A stretch of DNA of 64,000 nt from Competibacteraceae bacterium UBA3908 (GCA_002391525.1 DGFE01000100.1:1-64000); one strand, 5' to 3'. Numbered from the stretch's first letter, positions 1 to 11,830 are shown. Numbers and translations: made by a program. Notes: generated by a model not told the origin, from the sequence alone.

Positions 1-977
1 TCGGGATCGGCACCGACGGCGATCCGGGCCTGACCCAGCAGGAAATGAGTGTCGAGCAGGGCGTCCTGCAATTGCGCCCGCTGCCGTTCCAGCCGCGCCG
101 GCACCGTGCGACCGGCGATACCGGCCAGCGTCATCACCAGCCGGTCGTTGGCGTCCAGGCCCAGCAGGTGATCGAAGCGATGCACCGGCACGCCCGTCCG
201 GCTTTCCAGCAATTCGGCGGCGGGATAGAGCGAGGGACCGATCACCAGCGTCGCGGTGGCGTCGCCCAAGGTGGCGAAAGCCGACAGCGGCGTGCCGCCG
301 ATGGTGATCGGCGAGAAGTCCTCGGCGTCGAGATGGCCGTCCAGCGAATCCGAGAGATCGGGAATCAACACCGGATGCAGCCCGAAGCGTTCGATCAGTT
401 CGCGCAGCGCTTCCAGATCGCCCGGCGTCAGCAACGAGCCGCACAACACGTTGACCTGATGCGGGCGACGGCCTGGATGGGTGCCCGCGTCGTTCGCCGC
501 TGGAACCCATTCGGCGATCATGGCCTCCACCGCCGCCGCGAAGCCGCTTTCCAGGCAACCACTGAAATCCGGGGTGTTGACCGGCACGATCCGCACGTTC
601 TGAAATTCGGGATGCCGGGCGCGGAATACCTTGAGCACCCGGCGAATGTCGGTGCCTTGCGCTTCCGACAGGCCCGTGGTCAGGAGACCGATGACCGCCG
701 GGCGATTTTTCTCGGCGATGGTCTTCAGCGCCGCGATCAGGTTGTCGTCCGCGCCCATGATGCTGCTGATCGGATCCATCGCGGTGCTTTGCAGCGGAAT
801 CGGTTCCCGGAAGTGCCGCACCAGGAACACCTTGGCGAAGGCGGTGCAGCCCTGCGCGCCGTGCAGCAACGGCATGGCACGGTTGAGACCGAGCACTGCC
901 AGACTGGCGCCGAGCGGCTGGCTGGTTTTCAGGGGACTGACCGCCAGCGGTTTGGTGCGACCGAGTATTTCAGCCAT
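1..977 (-). CDS. nifN: Nitrogenase FeMo-cofactor scaffold protein NifN (C-terminus off the window)
   Basis: NifN pairs with NifE to form the NifEN scaffold on which the NifB product is matured into FeMo-co. Translating the minus strand from ATG 977 gives [17 protein letters not shown], then a NifK/NifN-type P-cluster-like segment ([22 protein letters not shown] at about residue 44) and [12 protein letters not shown] in place of the NifK Cys region. About 325 codons are visible with no stop; the family is usually about 440-460 residues, so roughly a quarter is missing beyond the left edge. A GGGAGAG ribosome site precedes the start. The start overlaps the last 8 nt of nifE, indicating translational coupling. 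Confidence 0.95.
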   Translation of the reverse strand, partial: MAEILGRTKPLAVSPLKTSQPLGASLAVLGLNRAMPLLHGAQGCTAFAKVFLVRHFREPIPLQSTAMDPISSIMGADDNLIAALKTIAEKNRPAVIGLLTTGLSEAQGTDIRRVLKVFRARHPEFQNVRIVPVNTPDFSGCLESGFAAAVEAMIAEWVPAANDAGTHPGRRPHQVNVLCGSLLTPGDLEALRELIERFGLHPVLIPDLSDSLDGHLDAEDFSPITIGGTPLSAFATLGDATATLVIGPSLYPAAELLESRTGVPVHRFDHLLGLDANDRLVMTLAGIAGRTVPARLERQRAQLQDALLDTHFLLGQARIAVGADP

Positions 978-2421
978 GCGATCTCTCCCGTTCGCCGTGC
1001 TTTTCGCCCTCCCCCCCAGCCCCTCGCCCGCCGGCGGGCGAGGGGAGTACGTGCCAAGGGGCGGGCCGCCGCACCGCCTCCCAGACCGGATTTTCCAGAG
1101 CACGGGTCAGTTGTCGCGCCAGCGTCACCATGCCCCGGTAACCGGCGTAGCCGTGTTCCCGCTCCTGATTCACATCCAGGAACGGTAGCCGCGCCTTGAG
1201 GGCGGTGTACATGTTTCTTCCGCCGGCGATCAGAATGTCCGCCTGGTATTCGCGAGCCAGGTTCAGCAGCGCACGGGCGTTGCCGTCCTCGATCATTTTC
1301 GCGTCCTCGCCCATCAGCGCGCGAATCCGTTCCTTGTCTTCCGCGGTGGATTTCTTGGTGCCGGTCGCTACCACGGTCATGCCCAAATCCTGCAAGGCGG
1401 CGACGATGGACCAGGACTTGACCCCGCCGGTATAGAGCAGCGCCCGCTTGCCGCGCAGCCGTTCGCGCCAGGGGGCCAGTTCCACGGTCAGCCGCGCTTC
1501 CTCGCGGGCGATCAGCGCCTCGGCGCGGGTGCCGAGTTCGGCGTCGTCGAGCAGGCGGGCGAAGTCGCGCAAGGCGCTGGAGACATCGCCGATGCCGTAG
1601 AAACTGCCCTCGAACCAGGGCGTGCCGAAGCGTTCCTGGAGTTTGCGGGCGACGTTGAGCATGGCGCGGGAACAGACCACCATGGTGGCCTCGGCGCTGT
1701 GCATGGTCTGCACTTCGCGGAAGCGGGCGTCGCCGGACAGGGCGCACAATACCCGCAGGCCCAGTTCGTCGAACAGCGGCAGGGTGTGCCACAGCTCCCC
1801 GGCGATGTTGTATTCGCCGATCAGATTGATGTCGTGGACGCGCAAATTGGGACGGGCGGGGTCCATCGGGGGCGGTTCCGGCTCGCGCCCGCCGACCACG
1901 TACTTGACCATCGCCTCCCCGGCCAACCGGTTGCCGAGGTTCTTGTTGCCGTAGAAGCCGGCGGCGTCCACCGGAATCACCGGCACGCCCCAGCGTCGCG
2001 CCGCCGCCTTGCACACCGCCTCCAGATCGTCGCCGATCAGCGCCGTGACGCAGGTGCTGTAGACGAATACCGCCGCTGGCGAATAACGGTCGATGGCCTG
2101 CTTGACGGCGTGGAACAGCCGCTTCTCGCCACGCCCCATGATCACGTCCTGTTCGCTCAAGTCGGTAGTCATGCCGAGCTTGAACAGGGTCGGTCCGCTG
2201 GAGCGGGTGCCGCGATTGTCCCAGGAACTGCCGGCGCAGCCGCTCGGACCGTGCACGATGTGGGCGACGTCGGCGATGGGCAGCAGGGCGATCTGCGCGC
2301 CGTCGAAGGTACAGCCGCCAGCGGTGGCGCCCGGCGTCGGGCGGGCACAACCGGATTTGCTTTTGAGGTTGTGCGTGCAGGCCGGCTCGTTCAGCAATGC
2401 GGCGAGATCGCGGGCTTTCAT
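970..2421 (-). CDS. nifE: Nitrogenase FeMo-cofactor scaffold protein NifE
   Basis: NifE is the alpha-like subunit of the NifEN scaffold for FeMo-co assembly. The 483-residue product has the expected cysteines in [32 protein letters not shown] and [11 protein letters not shown], and the typical [15 protein letters not shown] near the C-terminus. Residues after about 458 ([15 protein letters not shown] onward) do not look like NifE and are encoded by a palindromic intergenic-type repeat that reads through in frame. It lies 9 nt downstream of nifF and overlaps nifN by 8 nt. Function is certain from sequence; the tail is probably dispensable (inference). Confidence 0.96.
   Translation of the reverse strand: MKARDLAALLNEPACTHNLKSKSGCARPTPGATAGGCTFDGAQIALLPIADVAHIVHGPSGCAGSSWDNRGTRSSGPTLFKLGMTTDLSEQDVIMGRGEKRLFHAVKQAIDRYSPAAVFVYSTCVTALIGDDLEAVCKAAARRWGVPVIPVDAAGFYGNKNLGNRLAGEAMVKYVVGGREPEPPPMDPARPNLRVHDINLIGEYNIAGELWHTLPLFDELGLRVLCALSGDARFREVQTMHSAEATMVVCSRAMLNVARKLQERFGTPWFEGSFYGIGDVSSALRDFARLLDDAELGTRAEALIAREEARLTVELAPWRERLRGKRALLYTGGVKSWSIVAALQDLGMTVVATGTKKSTAEDKERIRALMGEDAKMIEDGNARALLNLAREYQADILIAGGRNMYTALKARLPFLDVNQEREHGYAGYRGMVTLARQLTRALENPVWEAVRRPAPWHVLPSPAGGRGAGGEGEKHGERERSHG
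1008..1070. repeat. REP-like palindromic repeat inside the nifE 3' end
   Basis: Positions 1020-1045 form a perfect 26-bp palindrome (half-site CCCCTCGCCCGCC) flanked by C-rich and G-rich tracts. On the nifE strand it encodes the [13 protein letters not shown] peptide that commonly betrays dispersed intergenic repeats of GC-rich proteobacteria. A related G-rich remnant (GGGCTGGGGGTGAGGGTGGG) lies near 19131. Confidence 0.7.
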
Positions 2422-2430
2422 CGCGCTGTC

Positions 2431-2955
2431 TCAACCCGCCACCGTCGCACCCAGCAGTTCGGGTTTGACCTGCTCCAGCCATTCATCGAGGCGTTCGTCG
2501 GTCAAATCCGCCTGATTGTCCTGATCGAGCACCAGGCCGACGAAGGCACCATCGTGCAGCGCCTTGGATTTCTCGAACTCGTAGCCGTCCGCCGACCAGC
2601 TTCCGATCAGGTGGGCGCCCAGCTTCCTGAGCTTCTTGTAGGTGATGCCGAGCGCGTCCACGAACTCGGCGGGATAACCGACCTGATCGCCCAGACCGAA
2701 CAGGGCGACGGGCTTGCTGTGCAGGTGGCTGCTGTCCAGTTGGCCCAGAAACTCCGCCAGCGGTTCCGGCAATTCGCCATCGCCCAGGGTCGGAGTGCCG
2801 ACGATGAGGGCCTCGCAGTCCAGCATGGCATCGGGTGTGGTTTTGGCGACATCGAACAGTTGGATGTCGTCTCCCCCGAACCTCTTCTTGATCTGCTTGG
2901 CGATCTTGCGGGTGTTGCCGGTATCGGTGGCGTAGAACAAGCCGATCTTGGCCAT
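2431..2955 (-). CDS. nifF: Nitrogenase-associated long-chain flavodoxin NifF
   Basis: NifF is an FMN flavodoxin that carries low-potential electrons to the Fe protein NifH. The 174-residue product starts MAKIGLFYATDTGNTRKIA, where TDTGNT is the FMN phosphate loop. It has the aromatic and acidic loops GTPTLGDGELPEP and GLGDQVGYPAEF, plus the extra long-chain loop GSWSADGYEFEKSKAL. Length and the C-terminal FVGLVLDQDNQADLTDERL are typical of NifF rather than housekeeping flavodoxins. It sits inside the nif operon between a small conserved gene and nifE, so it should be co-expressed with nitrogenase. Confidence 0.93.
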   Translation of the reverse strand: MAKIGLFYATDTGNTRKIAKQIKKRFGGDDIQLFDVAKTTPDAMLDCEALIVGTPTLGDGELPEPLAEFLGQLDSSHLHSKPVALFGLGDQVGYPAEFVDALGITYKKLRKLGAHLIGSWSADGYEFEKSKALHDGAFVGLVLDQDNQADLTDERLDEWLEQVKPELLGATVAG

Positions 2956-2986
2956 GATGATTACCTCGCTGAATTGAAGAATGCGT

Positions 2987-3265
2987 TCAATCGGAATCCG
3001 CGCATTCCGCGGTAACCGCGAGGACGATCCCGGTCGCGGTCTGAAAATCCTCGGTCAGGCGCAGGCAGCGTTGCCGGCCATCGACCAGATACAGGTTGAT
3101 TCCCGCGCCGCGCAGCACCGGCTCCACGTCGTTGACGTCGTCGTCCAGACAGTGGGTGAAGTACAGACCGGGGTACACCTGGCGCAGCTGGGTCAGCGCG
3201 GCGTGGTTCACGCCCCGTTTTTCCGCCAGATGGGCGATGTCGCTGAGATGGCGCGGGTTGATCAT
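2987..3265 (-). CDS. Small conserved nif-cluster protein (DUF6129-like)
   Basis: A 92-residue acidic protein (MINPRHLSDIAHLAEKRGV...) with no signal peptide or metal-binding cluster motif. It resembles the small uncharacterised ORF found next to nifT/nafY in other proteobacterial nif clusters (DUF6129 type); that family match is from memory. Its ATG overlaps the nafY stop as ATGA (3262-3265), so it is translationally coupled to nafY. It is followed 31 nt later by nifF. Two cysteines (C36-type HCLDDDVNDVE and RCLRLTED) are visible. No function is assigned; the operon position suggests a role in nitrogenase maturation or protection. Confidence 0.75.
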   Translation of the reverse strand: MINPRHLSDIAHLAEKRGVNHAALTQLRQVYPGLYFTHCLDDDVNDVEPVLRGAGINLYLVDGRQRCLRLTEDFQTATGIVLAVTAECADSD

Positions 3266-3981
3266 GACGCAACCTCGCTGGCTGGAATCCGTCGTTCGCC
3301 CGGGTCGCGGGCCAGGCGCTTGGCCAGCCACGGCGGCGGATGATCGCTCGCCAACACCCGTTGCAGTTCACCCAGCAGCACCGAAATATGCTCGGCTTGC
3401 GGCCGCTTGAACGGATGAATGCCGCTGTTCACCACCCGCGCCGCCGCCGGGCCGCCGATGGACAGCACGCACAGGAGATCGCAGTCGTCGATCAGCGTCA
3501 CCCGTTCGGCGCTGTGATCCGGGCCGAGCCTGGCGGTGGTCGGGGCCGGCCGCACGGCGATCAGCCGTGCCGCGGTCGCCGAAACCTGGTAAACCAGAAA
3601 GCGGGCGCAGGAGCCGAAGTGACCGTCCAGCCGTTCGCCGGTGTTGGACGCGCAGGCGATCCGGATCGAGGCCGGCATCGGCTCGGTGGAGTCGGCGTGC
3701 GGCGTCGGGACAGCGGCGTGCGCCGCCGCATCGTCTTCGCCGTGCAGAAAGCGTAACGCCTCCCGCAGCGCCGCCACGTTGTCAACCTCGCTCAACGCGC
3801 CGCTGGTCCCGGTCTTGAGGTCCCTGATTTTCAGGCCGTTCAACTTGGTCTCGGTCAGCGGTTCACCCAGCACGGCGATCAGCACTCGCACCAGCTCGTC
3901 CGGGCTGGTGTCGGGCAAGGCCCGCGCCGCCAGGCCGATCCGCAGCGCCAGGCAATCGGGAAGGGGACTGGCGTCGGTCAT
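3262..3981 (-). CDS. nafY: FeMo-co/apodinitrogenase-binding protein NafY/NifY
   Basis: NafY (gamma protein) binds FeMo-co and apo-NifDK and helps insert the cofactor. The 239-residue product has two parts: an N-terminal helical domain (about 1-95, with the LNGLKIRDLKTGTSG segment) and a C-terminal NifX/NafY-type cofactor-binding domain (about 105-225) starting IRIACASNTGERLDGHFGSC. The HFG histidine corresponds to the FeMo-co ligand region of the family. Length matches Azotobacter NafY. It overlaps nifT and the downstream small gene by 4 nt each, a tightly coupled nifT-nafY-small ORF block. Confidence 0.88.
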   Translation of the reverse strand: MTDASPLPDCLALRIGLAARALPDTSPDELVRVLIAVLGEPLTETKLNGLKIRDLKTGTSGALSEVDNVAALREALRFLHGEDDAAAHAAVPTPHADSTEPMPASIRIACASNTGERLDGHFGSCARFLVYQVSATAARLIAVRPAPTTARLGPDHSAERVTLIDDCDLLCVLSIGGPAAARVVNSGIHPFKRPQAEHISVLLGELQRVLASDHPPPWLAKRLARDPGERRIPASEVAS

Positions 3982-4190
3982 AGCCGTTTCACCCGCACCG
4001 TCAGCGGCAGCTTGGGCGCCTGCTCGAACGGATCGAGATAAAACCGTGACCCGTCCGCCAATTCGATTTCACCGCCCCACTGACCAGGGCCCGGGTGTTC
4101 CAACGCGACCACGGTTTCCTCGTGATCCTTTTTGGTGATGTAGAACACCAGTTGGCCGGCGGCGTTGTTGCGCAGCATTACGGATGGCAT
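3978..4190 (-). CDS. nifT: NifT/FixU family protein
   Basis: A 70-residue protein of the NifT/FixU family, almost always found directly downstream of nifK; its role is unresolved. The sequence MPSVMLRNNAAGQLVFYITKK and the C-terminal PKLPLTVRVKRL are characteristic. It begins 56 nt after the nifK stop and overlaps nafY by 4 nt (ATGA). Length is normal for the family. Confidence 0.92.
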   Translation of the reverse strand: MPSVMLRNNAAGQLVFYITKKDHEETVVALEHPGPGQWGGEIELADGSRFYLDPFEQAPKLPLTVRVKRL

Positions 4191-4246
4191 GGCCGCAAGA
4201 ACTCCTGAAATGGATGCGGCGGACTGGACGCCCGCCCGATGATGGA

Positions 4247-5845
4247 TTAGCGAACCAGATCAAAGCCGTAATCGGTTTTGCCCATGATCATGGTTTCCTG
4301 ATCGAGCCGTTCCATCACCGCGTTCACCAGGGTCTTGAGGATGTACATCGCGCCCTCGTAACCCAAGGTGGTGTCGCGGTGCAGGTGGTGGCGGTCGAAC
4401 AGCGGGAAACCCAGCCGGATCAACGGCACTTCATGTTCCTTGCCCTTGTGCAGGGTGTCGCGCTGGATGAACTTGCCGTAGGAATTGCCGATCAGGAAAT
4501 CGGGCTTCTTGCTGAACACTAGCGACCGCAGATGCCACAGGTCCTTGCCTATGTACACTTCGGCGTCCTGGCCATAGGGCGAATCCTTGAGCAGTTTGGT
4601 GATGTCCTTCGCCCATTTCTTGCTGCCGTTCTGACACAGCACATGCAGCGGTTCCGCGCCCAGTTCCATCAATACCTGGCACATGCCGGTCACGAAGTCG
4701 GGATCGCCGAACACGGAATATTTCTTGCGGTGCAGCCATTGGTGCGAGTCGGCCATCATGTCGATCAGGCGGCCGCGCTCCTTTTCCAGCGATTCGGGAA
4801 TCGGCTTGCCGGTGAGCTCCGACACCTTCATCAGAAACGCATCGGTCCACGCCAAGCCCATCGGAATGTCGATGCTGGACACCGGATGGTTCCAGGTTTC
4901 CTGCACGAACTTCTTGGTCTTGGTCAGATGCCAGGGTTGCAACAGCAACGTGTCAATGGCGTTGGGTGCATCCTTGATTTCGGCTTGGGTGGTGCCGCCG
5001 GCGTACATGCGGAATTCGCCGTCGGCCGGGGTGTCCAGCACTTCCTCGGGATCGCTGAGGAAGGTGTAGTCCACTCCCATTTCCTTCAGCATCCGCTTGA
5101 TGACCCGGAAGTTGCCGAGATAGCTCTCGAAGCCGGTCACGATGTTGAGTTTGCCATTGCGACCCGGTTGTGGTTCATTGACAGCTCGCTTGCCATCATC
5201 GGCGGGCGCGGATTGAAACAGGGTGAAGTAACGCAGGATGCCTTCCAGCATGTTGTCCCAGCCATTGGTGTGGCTGCCGACGAAGCTGGGGGTGTTGGCG
5301 AACGGGGTGGGGAAATCCATCGGCACTCGTCCGTCTTTCTTGGCGTTGGTGATGAAGGCGTTGAGGTCGTCGCCGATGATTTCCGCCATGCAGGTGGTGG
5401 ATACCGCCATCATTTCCGGTTCATACATCTTGCGGGCGTTTTCCAGACCCTCGAAGATGTTGTTCTGACCACCGAACACCGCCGCGTCCTCGGTCATCGA
5501 ATCGGATACGGCGGCAATCGGTTCGCGGAAATGACGGTTGAAATAGGTGCGGAAATAGGCCACGCAGCCTTGCGAACCATGCACATAGGGCAGGGTCTTG
5601 TGGAAGCCGAGCGCGCACAGCACCGCCCCGGCCGGCTGGCAAACCTTGTTGGGATTGACGCCCAGCACCTGCCGTTTGAAATTGAGTTCCTTGTATTCCT
5701 CGGTGGTGGTCCACCGGAAGACTTCCTCGATTTTCTCGGGCGAGTGCGCTTCTTCAAACACCCGCTTGCGGGCGAAGGTGTCCTGGTATTCCGACTTGTT
5801 GAACAGCGGAAACCCTTGTTGGATATCGGTTACGTCTTGGCTCAT
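4247..5845 (-). CDS. nifK: Nitrogenase MoFe protein beta chain NifK
   Basis: NifK forms the alpha2-beta2 MoFe protein with NifD and supplies half of the P-cluster ligands. P-cluster cysteines are visible in CQPAGAVLCALGF, HGSQGCVAYFR and STTCMAEIIGDD. The chosen ATG (5845, MSQDVTDIQQGFPLF) matches the N-terminus of known NifK and has AAGGAG six bases upstream. An in-frame ATG at 5863 would add only MAKELN and would place that ribosome site inside the gene. 532 residues, normal length. It follows nifD by about 100 nt and precedes nifT. Confidence 0.97.
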   Translation of the reverse strand: MSQDVTDIQQGFPLFNKSEYQDTFARKRVFEEAHSPEKIEEVFRWTTTEEYKELNFKRQVLGVNPNKVCQPAGAVLCALGFHKTLPYVHGSQGCVAYFRTYFNRHFREPIAAVSDSMTEDAAVFGGQNNIFEGLENARKMYEPEMMAVSTTCMAEIIGDDLNAFITNAKKDGRVPMDFPTPFANTPSFVGSHTNGWDNMLEGILRYFTLFQSAPADDGKRAVNEPQPGRNGKLNIVTGFESYLGNFRVIKRMLKEMGVDYTFLSDPEEVLDTPADGEFRMYAGGTTQAEIKDAPNAIDTLLLQPWHLTKTKKFVQETWNHPVSSIDIPMGLAWTDAFLMKVSELTGKPIPESLEKERGRLIDMMADSHQWLHRKKYSVFGDPDFVTGMCQVLMELGAEPLHVLCQNGSKKWAKDITKLLKDSPYGQDAEVYIGKDLWHLRSLVFSKKPDFLIGNSYGKFIQRDTLHKGKEHEVPLIRLGFPLFDRHHLHRDTTLGYEGAMYILKTLVNAVMERLDQETMIMGKTDYGFDLVR

Positions 5846-5946
5846 GTTGAGCTCCTTGGCCACGAACAGGCGAATGGAGGGTTGGGCCGTCAGGCGGGGC
5901 TATATCTGGAGGCGGGTCTGGTCCGGCCCGTCTCTCGCCGCGCCGA

Positions 5947-7437
5947 TCAGGCGGCTTCGGCAACGCCCGTACCGACTGCTTGCGCTTTCTGCTTCCAGGG
6001 GGCCGTCATCTTGCCCCAGCAGGGATTGTTGATCGCCATGTCCATGTCGCGGGCGAATACGGCGAAGCCGTCGTAGCCGTGGTAGGGGCCGGAGTAATCC
6101 CAGGAATGAAGCTGGCGGAACGGGATGCCCATCTTGTGGAAGACGAACTTTTCCTTGATGCCGGAGCCGATCAGGTCCGGCTTCAGTCGCTCGGCGAAGG
6201 CTTCCAGTTCAAAACTGGTGGCGTCGTCGTAAATCAGCGCGCCGTCCTGCAATTCCTTGAAGGTGCGGTCGTAGTCGTCGTTGTGGGCGAACTCGTAACC
6301 GGTGCCGATCACTTCCATCCCCAGATCTTCGTAAGCGCCGATCACGTGGCGTGGCCGCAGCCCGCCGACGAACAGCAGCACCCGCTTGCCTTCCAGCCGA
6401 GGCCGGAACTTGGCGATGATCGCGTCCATCTCGGCCTGGTGCTGGGCGATGACCCGCTCGGCGTTGGCCTGAATGGTTTCGTCGAAGCGGGCCGCGATCT
6501 TGCGCAGGCTTTCCGCGATCTTGGTCGGCCCGAAGAAGTTGTATTCCAGCCAGGGAATCCCGTACTTCTCTTCCATGTGCCGGCTGATGTAATTCATCGA
6601 GCGATAGCAGTGCAGCAAATTGAGCTTCGGTTTCAGGGTGGCGATCAACTCCATCTCTGAAAGCGTCCCGTCGCCCGACCACTGGCCGATCACCCGCAGG
6701 CCAATCGACTCCATGAGAACCCGCGATGACCAGGCGTCGCCGCCGATGTTGTAGTCGCCGGTCAACAGCACGTCATAGGGCGTACTTTCGATGCTGGCTT
6801 GCTGATCATCCCGATTGGGCAGCACCCAGTCCCGGATCGTGTCGTTCGCGACATGGTGCCCCAGCGATTGCGAGACGCCCCGGAAGCCTTCGCAACGGGT
6901 GGGCACGATGGTTTTACCGATGTCCTTGGCCTTCTTCCTGGCGACCGCCTCGATATCGTCGCCGATCAGGCCAATCGGGCATTCGGACTGAATCGACACG
7001 CCCTTGGTCAGCGGAAACAGCGTGTTGATCTCGTCGATGATGGCGGCCAGTTTCTTGTCGCCGCCGAATACCACGTCCTTCTCCTGGAAGTCGGAGGTGA
7101 AGTTCAGATCGGTGAACACGGTAATGCCGCTATAGCCCGTGACGTAATTACGCCGTCCACCCCGCGAGAGCTGGCCGCAGCCGACCGGCCCGTGGGAGAG
7201 GTTCACCATATCCTTGATCGGTCCCCACACCACGCCCTTGGAACCGGCGTAGGCGCAGCCGCGCGCGGTCATCACCCCCGGCAGCGCCTTCTTGTTGGCG
7301 ACGATGCATTTGTTGGATTTCTGCAGCGTCGGGTCGTTGGCCAGCAGATGCTTGGCGCGTTGCTTGCCCGTCGCCTCCGGGTAGACTTCCAGCACTTCCT
7401 GGATCAGTTTTTCGCTTTCCTGACGATTCATGGTCAT
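5947..7437 (-). CDS. nifD: Nitrogenase MoFe protein alpha chain NifD
   Basis: NifD holds FeMo-co and, with NifK, the P-cluster. Visible ligands are the P-cluster cysteines in [24 protein letters not shown] and [11 protein letters not shown], the FeMo-co cysteine in [11 protein letters not shown] and the histidine in [13 protein letters not shown]. 496 residues, typical for Mo-dependent NifD (not VnfD or AnfD: no delta subunit gene follows and NifK is long-form). A GAGGAATCC ribosome site precedes ATG 7437. It lies 75 nt downstream of nifH. Confidence 0.98.
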   Translation of the reverse strand: MTMNRQESEKLIQEVLEVYPEATGKQRAKHLLANDPTLQKSNKCIVANKKALPGVMTARGCAYAGSKGVVWGPIKDMVNLSHGPVGCGQLSRGGRRNYVTGYSGITVFTDLNFTSDFQEKDVVFGGDKKLAAIIDEINTLFPLTKGVSIQSECPIGLIGDDIEAVARKKAKDIGKTIVPTRCEGFRGVSQSLGHHVANDTIRDWVLPNRDDQQASIESTPYDVLLTGDYNIGGDAWSSRVLMESIGLRVIGQWSGDGTLSEMELIATLKPKLNLLHCYRSMNYISRHMEEKYGIPWLEYNFFGPTKIAESLRKIAARFDETIQANAERVIAQHQAEMDAIIAKFRPRLEGKRVLLFVGGLRPRHVIGAYEDLGMEVIGTGYEFAHNDDYDRTFKELQDGALIYDDATSFELEAFAERLKPDLIGSGIKEKFVFHKMGIPFRQLHSWDYSGPYHGYDGFAVFARDMDMAINNPCWGKMTAPWKQKAQAVGTGVAEAA

Positions 7438-7512
7438 GGCGGATTCCTCAGAACGTGTCCCGAATTCCCTCTTCCCGAACCGGTGGAGGGTGGTGTTGCG
7501 CGCGGCTCTGGA

Positions 7513-9439
<1,927 letters not shown>

Positions 9440-9489
9440 TTTGTCTGGAATCGCGCGAGGGTTTTAGGTTTGCGAGGATGTTAGACCCC

Positions 9490-9933
9490 ATGAATCATCA
9501 TCAAGGCGGGTGTCTACGAAGTAGTCGGGTCTGGCTCGCTGCCGCGCTCTACTTCGGCATCGTGTTCGGTGTCGGTTTCTTGCTCGGCGCTGTGCGCGTG
9601 CCATGGCTTGTCCCACGCCTTGGTGAGTGCGTTGCCGAACTTGCGGAGATGCCGCTGATGTTCGTAGCCATCTTCCTGGCCGCCGGCCACGTCGTCAGAA
9701 AGGGCGGAGCCTCGGTTACTCCGCGTGGCTGGGTGCTGGTTGGCGCCCTATCCCTGGTGTTCCTCGTAATCGCCGAGCTTCTTCTGGCCGTGGTACTGGC
9801 GGGTCGCGGCATCGGTGAGTACATCGCCAGTCGAGACCCAATCTCTGGCTCCGTGTACCTTGCCATGCTGGTGGTGTTCGCGGCGATGCCGTGGTTGCGG
9901 CATAGGCTGGGCGCCCCTGTTGCGGGCGGGTAG
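9490..9933 (+). CDS. Small four-helix membrane protein, unknown function
   Basis: A 147-residue hydrophobic protein with about four predicted membrane spans (for example LAAALYFGIVFGVGFLLGAV, MPLMFVAIFLAAG, VLVGALSLVFLVIAELLLAV and VYLAMLVVFAAMPWL). It resembles a widespread family of uncharacterised small proteobacterial membrane proteins. An alternative ATG at 9478 would add MLDP. GTTAGAC immediately precedes the start (9480-9486) and ACCTAAC follows the stop (9943-9949), both matching integron core-site patterns. No function can be given. Confidence 0.7.
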   Translation: MNHHQGGCLRSSRVWLAAALYFGIVFGVGFLLGAVRVPWLVPRLGECVAELAEMPLMFVAIFLAAGHVVRKGGASVTPRGWVLVGALSLVFLVIAELLLAVVLAGRGIGEYIASRDPISGSVYLAMLVVFAAMPWLRHRLGAPVAGG

Positions 9934-10032
9934 CCCCATGGAACCTAACCCTTTGCCCAAACGGACGTGCACGGCATGCCGCCCCTGCGGTTTGTTCAGC
10001 TCAAATACTCCGCGTTCAAAGAGGGATGGCCT

Positions 10033-11148
10033 ATGGCCATGATGACGAGAAGAATGTTCATCACCACTGCCGCAGCGACGGGTCTGGGCGCCGCAGGAGC
10101 CCTTACGTTCCACTCCTTCAGCCAGGGCCGTTCGGACTACGAGCAGGCCGTGAAGCAGATATGGCGTCATGGTGAACGCGGTTCGAGCGACGCGCCCGCC
10201 GTACTGCGGGAACTCGTGCGCTACGCCACCCTCGCACCGTCCAGTCACAACACCCAGTGCTGGAAGTTCAGGCTGGGTGACCAGTCGGTTTCAATTCTTC
10301 CCGATTATCAACGCCGGTGTCCGATTGTTGATCCAGACGATCACCACCTCTTTGTCAGCCTCGGCTGCGCCGCCGAGAACCTGGTGCAGGCCGCGTCCGC
10401 CATGGGCTTTCGAGGCGAGGCCGTTTTGAATTCGGGAACGAACGAATCATTGGAAATCTCCCTGGTGCGCGCAACGGCGGTGCGAACGCCGCTGTTCGAG
10501 GCCATCCCGCGCCGGCAGTCGACCCGGGTTGAATTTGATGCCAAGCCCCTTTCAAACGACGAATTGAGGCGTCTGGAAACCGCCGGCTCAGGAAATGGCG
10601 TACAGATTCACCTGCTCACCAACAAACAAGCCATGGAGAATGTCCTTGATTTCGTCGTTCAGGGAAACACCGCACAGATGCGGGACCCGGCCTTTGTGCG
10701 CGAACTCAAACACTGGTTACGTTTCAACGGTGGGCAAGCGGCGAAACAGGGCGACGGACTGTTTTCAGGCTCTTCCGGCAACCCAACGGCCCCCGGTTGG
10801 CTGGGCGGCCTGCTGTTTGACTGGTTCTTTACCGAAAAGGCCGAAAACGACAAGTACGCGCGACACGTTCGAAGTTCCGCCGGCATCGCGGTGTTTGTTT
10901 CAGAGCGTGAGGACAAGCGTCACTGGATCGCGGCAGGTCGCGCCTTTCAACGGTTCGCGTTACAGGCAACCGCCATCGATGTTCGCACCGCTCACCTGAA
11001 TCAACCGGTGGAAGTCGCATCGCTCCGGCCGCAGTTCGCCCAATCCATCGGCATGTCGAGTGGAAGACCTGACCTGGTCATTCGCTTCGGTCGGGGTCCC
11101 GAAATGCCCAGATCCCTGCGTCGCCCGTTAGATGCCGTTATTCTCTGA
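10033..11148 (+). CDS. Tat-exported nitroreductase-fold (Acg-like) oxidoreductase
   Basis: 371 residues. The N-terminus MAMMTRRMFITTAAATGLG is a twin-arginine signal. The rest resembles Acg-type FMN-binding nitroreductase-family proteins: YATLAPSSHNTQCWKFR (flavin-binding opening), RRQSTRVEFDAKPLS and a C-terminal GMSSGRPDLVIRFGRGP. Such proteins bind FMN, but substrates are generally unknown. GAGGG seven bases upstream supports ATG 10033; the reading frame is open further upstream. It is followed 23 nt later by a lipoprotein gene on the same strand and probably shares its transcript. It lies in the accessory block between the two nif operons. Confidence 0.75.
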   Translation: MAMMTRRMFITTAAATGLGAAGALTFHSFSQGRSDYEQAVKQIWRHGERGSSDAPAVLRELVRYATLAPSSHNTQCWKFRLGDQSVSILPDYQRRCPIVDPDDHHLFVSLGCAAENLVQAASAMGFRGEAVLNSGTNESLEISLVRATAVRTPLFEAIPRRQSTRVEFDAKPLSNDELRRLETAGSGNGVQIHLLTNKQAMENVLDFVVQGNTAQMRDPAFVRELKHWLRFNGGQAAKQGDGLFSGSSGNPTAPGWLGGLLFDWFFTEKAENDKYARHVRSSAGIAVFVSEREDKRHWIAAGRAFQRFALQATAIDVRTAHLNQPVEVASLRPQFAQSIGMSSGRPDLVIRFGRGPEMPRSLRRPLDAVIL

Positions 11149-11171
11149 GGAGTCCCATGGAGGCAAACCCC

Positions 11172-11801
11172 ATGCAGCACAATGCTTTCATCAAAAACCT
11201 CATGGTTTCTTTTGTCACTGTTGTTGTTCTGGCGGGCTGCGCCAGTACACCACCACCGCGATCCGGGTTCCTGGTCGATTATCCCGATCTCAAACCGGAT
11301 CCTGGCAATCCGCAGTTGCTCTGGTGGGAAAAGCCCGACTTTGACTGGAAGCGCTATCAGAAACTGATGATCGATCCAGTGGTTATGTATTACGACCCAA
11401 AAGCCAAAAATCAGGAAATCCGACCTGACGACCTGAATCGGCTTGCCGACGAGTTTCGAGACGTCGTCACTGCTGAACTGGGGAAAAATTTTCCTGTAGT
11501 TAATACACCAGGTCAGGATGTTCTGCGTATACGCGCCGCCATTACCGAAATCATTCCCGCAAACCCGGCGTTGAACGTGGTGACGACGGTGGTAGCCTTT
11601 GTACCGCTCGACATGGGGGGCGCTGCGATCGAGGCCGAGTTCATCGATTCAATGACCAACGAACGTGTGGCTGCCATGGTGGAGCGCAAGCTAGGCACGC
11701 CTTTTGATTTGAAATCCGGCTTCACTTCGCTGGGTCATGCCAGAGCTTCGTTCAAGTCCTGGGCAGCGGAACTGAAACGAGCACTTGAGACCGGGCCGTG
11801 A
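11172..11801 (+). CDS. DUF3313-like outer-membrane lipoprotein
   Basis: 209 residues from ATG 11172. The signal peptide ends in a lipobox VVLAGC, giving a lipidated cysteine at residue 23; the following SerThr predicts outer-membrane sorting. The mature part (SGFLVDYPDLKPD..., DDLNRLADEFRDVVTAEL, LRIRAAITEI) resembles DUF3313 lipoproteins of unknown role. Both ATG 11157 (GAGGAG upstream) and ATG 11172 (GGAGG upstream) are plausible; the second gives a normal-length signal peptide. The gene follows the nitroreductase-like gene closely and is followed by a long imperfect palindrome. Confidence 0.75.
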   Translation: MQHNAFIKNLMVSFVTVVVLAGCASTPPPRSGFLVDYPDLKPDPGNPQLLWWEKPDFDWKRYQKLMIDPVVMYYDPKAKNQEIRPDDLNRLADEFRDVVTAELGKNFPVVNTPGQDVLRIRAAITEIIPANPALNVVTTVVAFVPLDMGGAAIEAEFIDSMTNERVAAMVERKLGTPFDLKSGFTSLGHARASFKSWAAELKRALETGP

Positions 11802-11830
11802 AAACTCCGATACAGCGTCAGTGACCAAAT

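Noticed and set aside
929..2482. A 517-codon minus-strand frame overlapping nifE.
   Set aside because: Different frame from nifE, Arg/Gly-rich with no NifE features; a GC-driven shadow.
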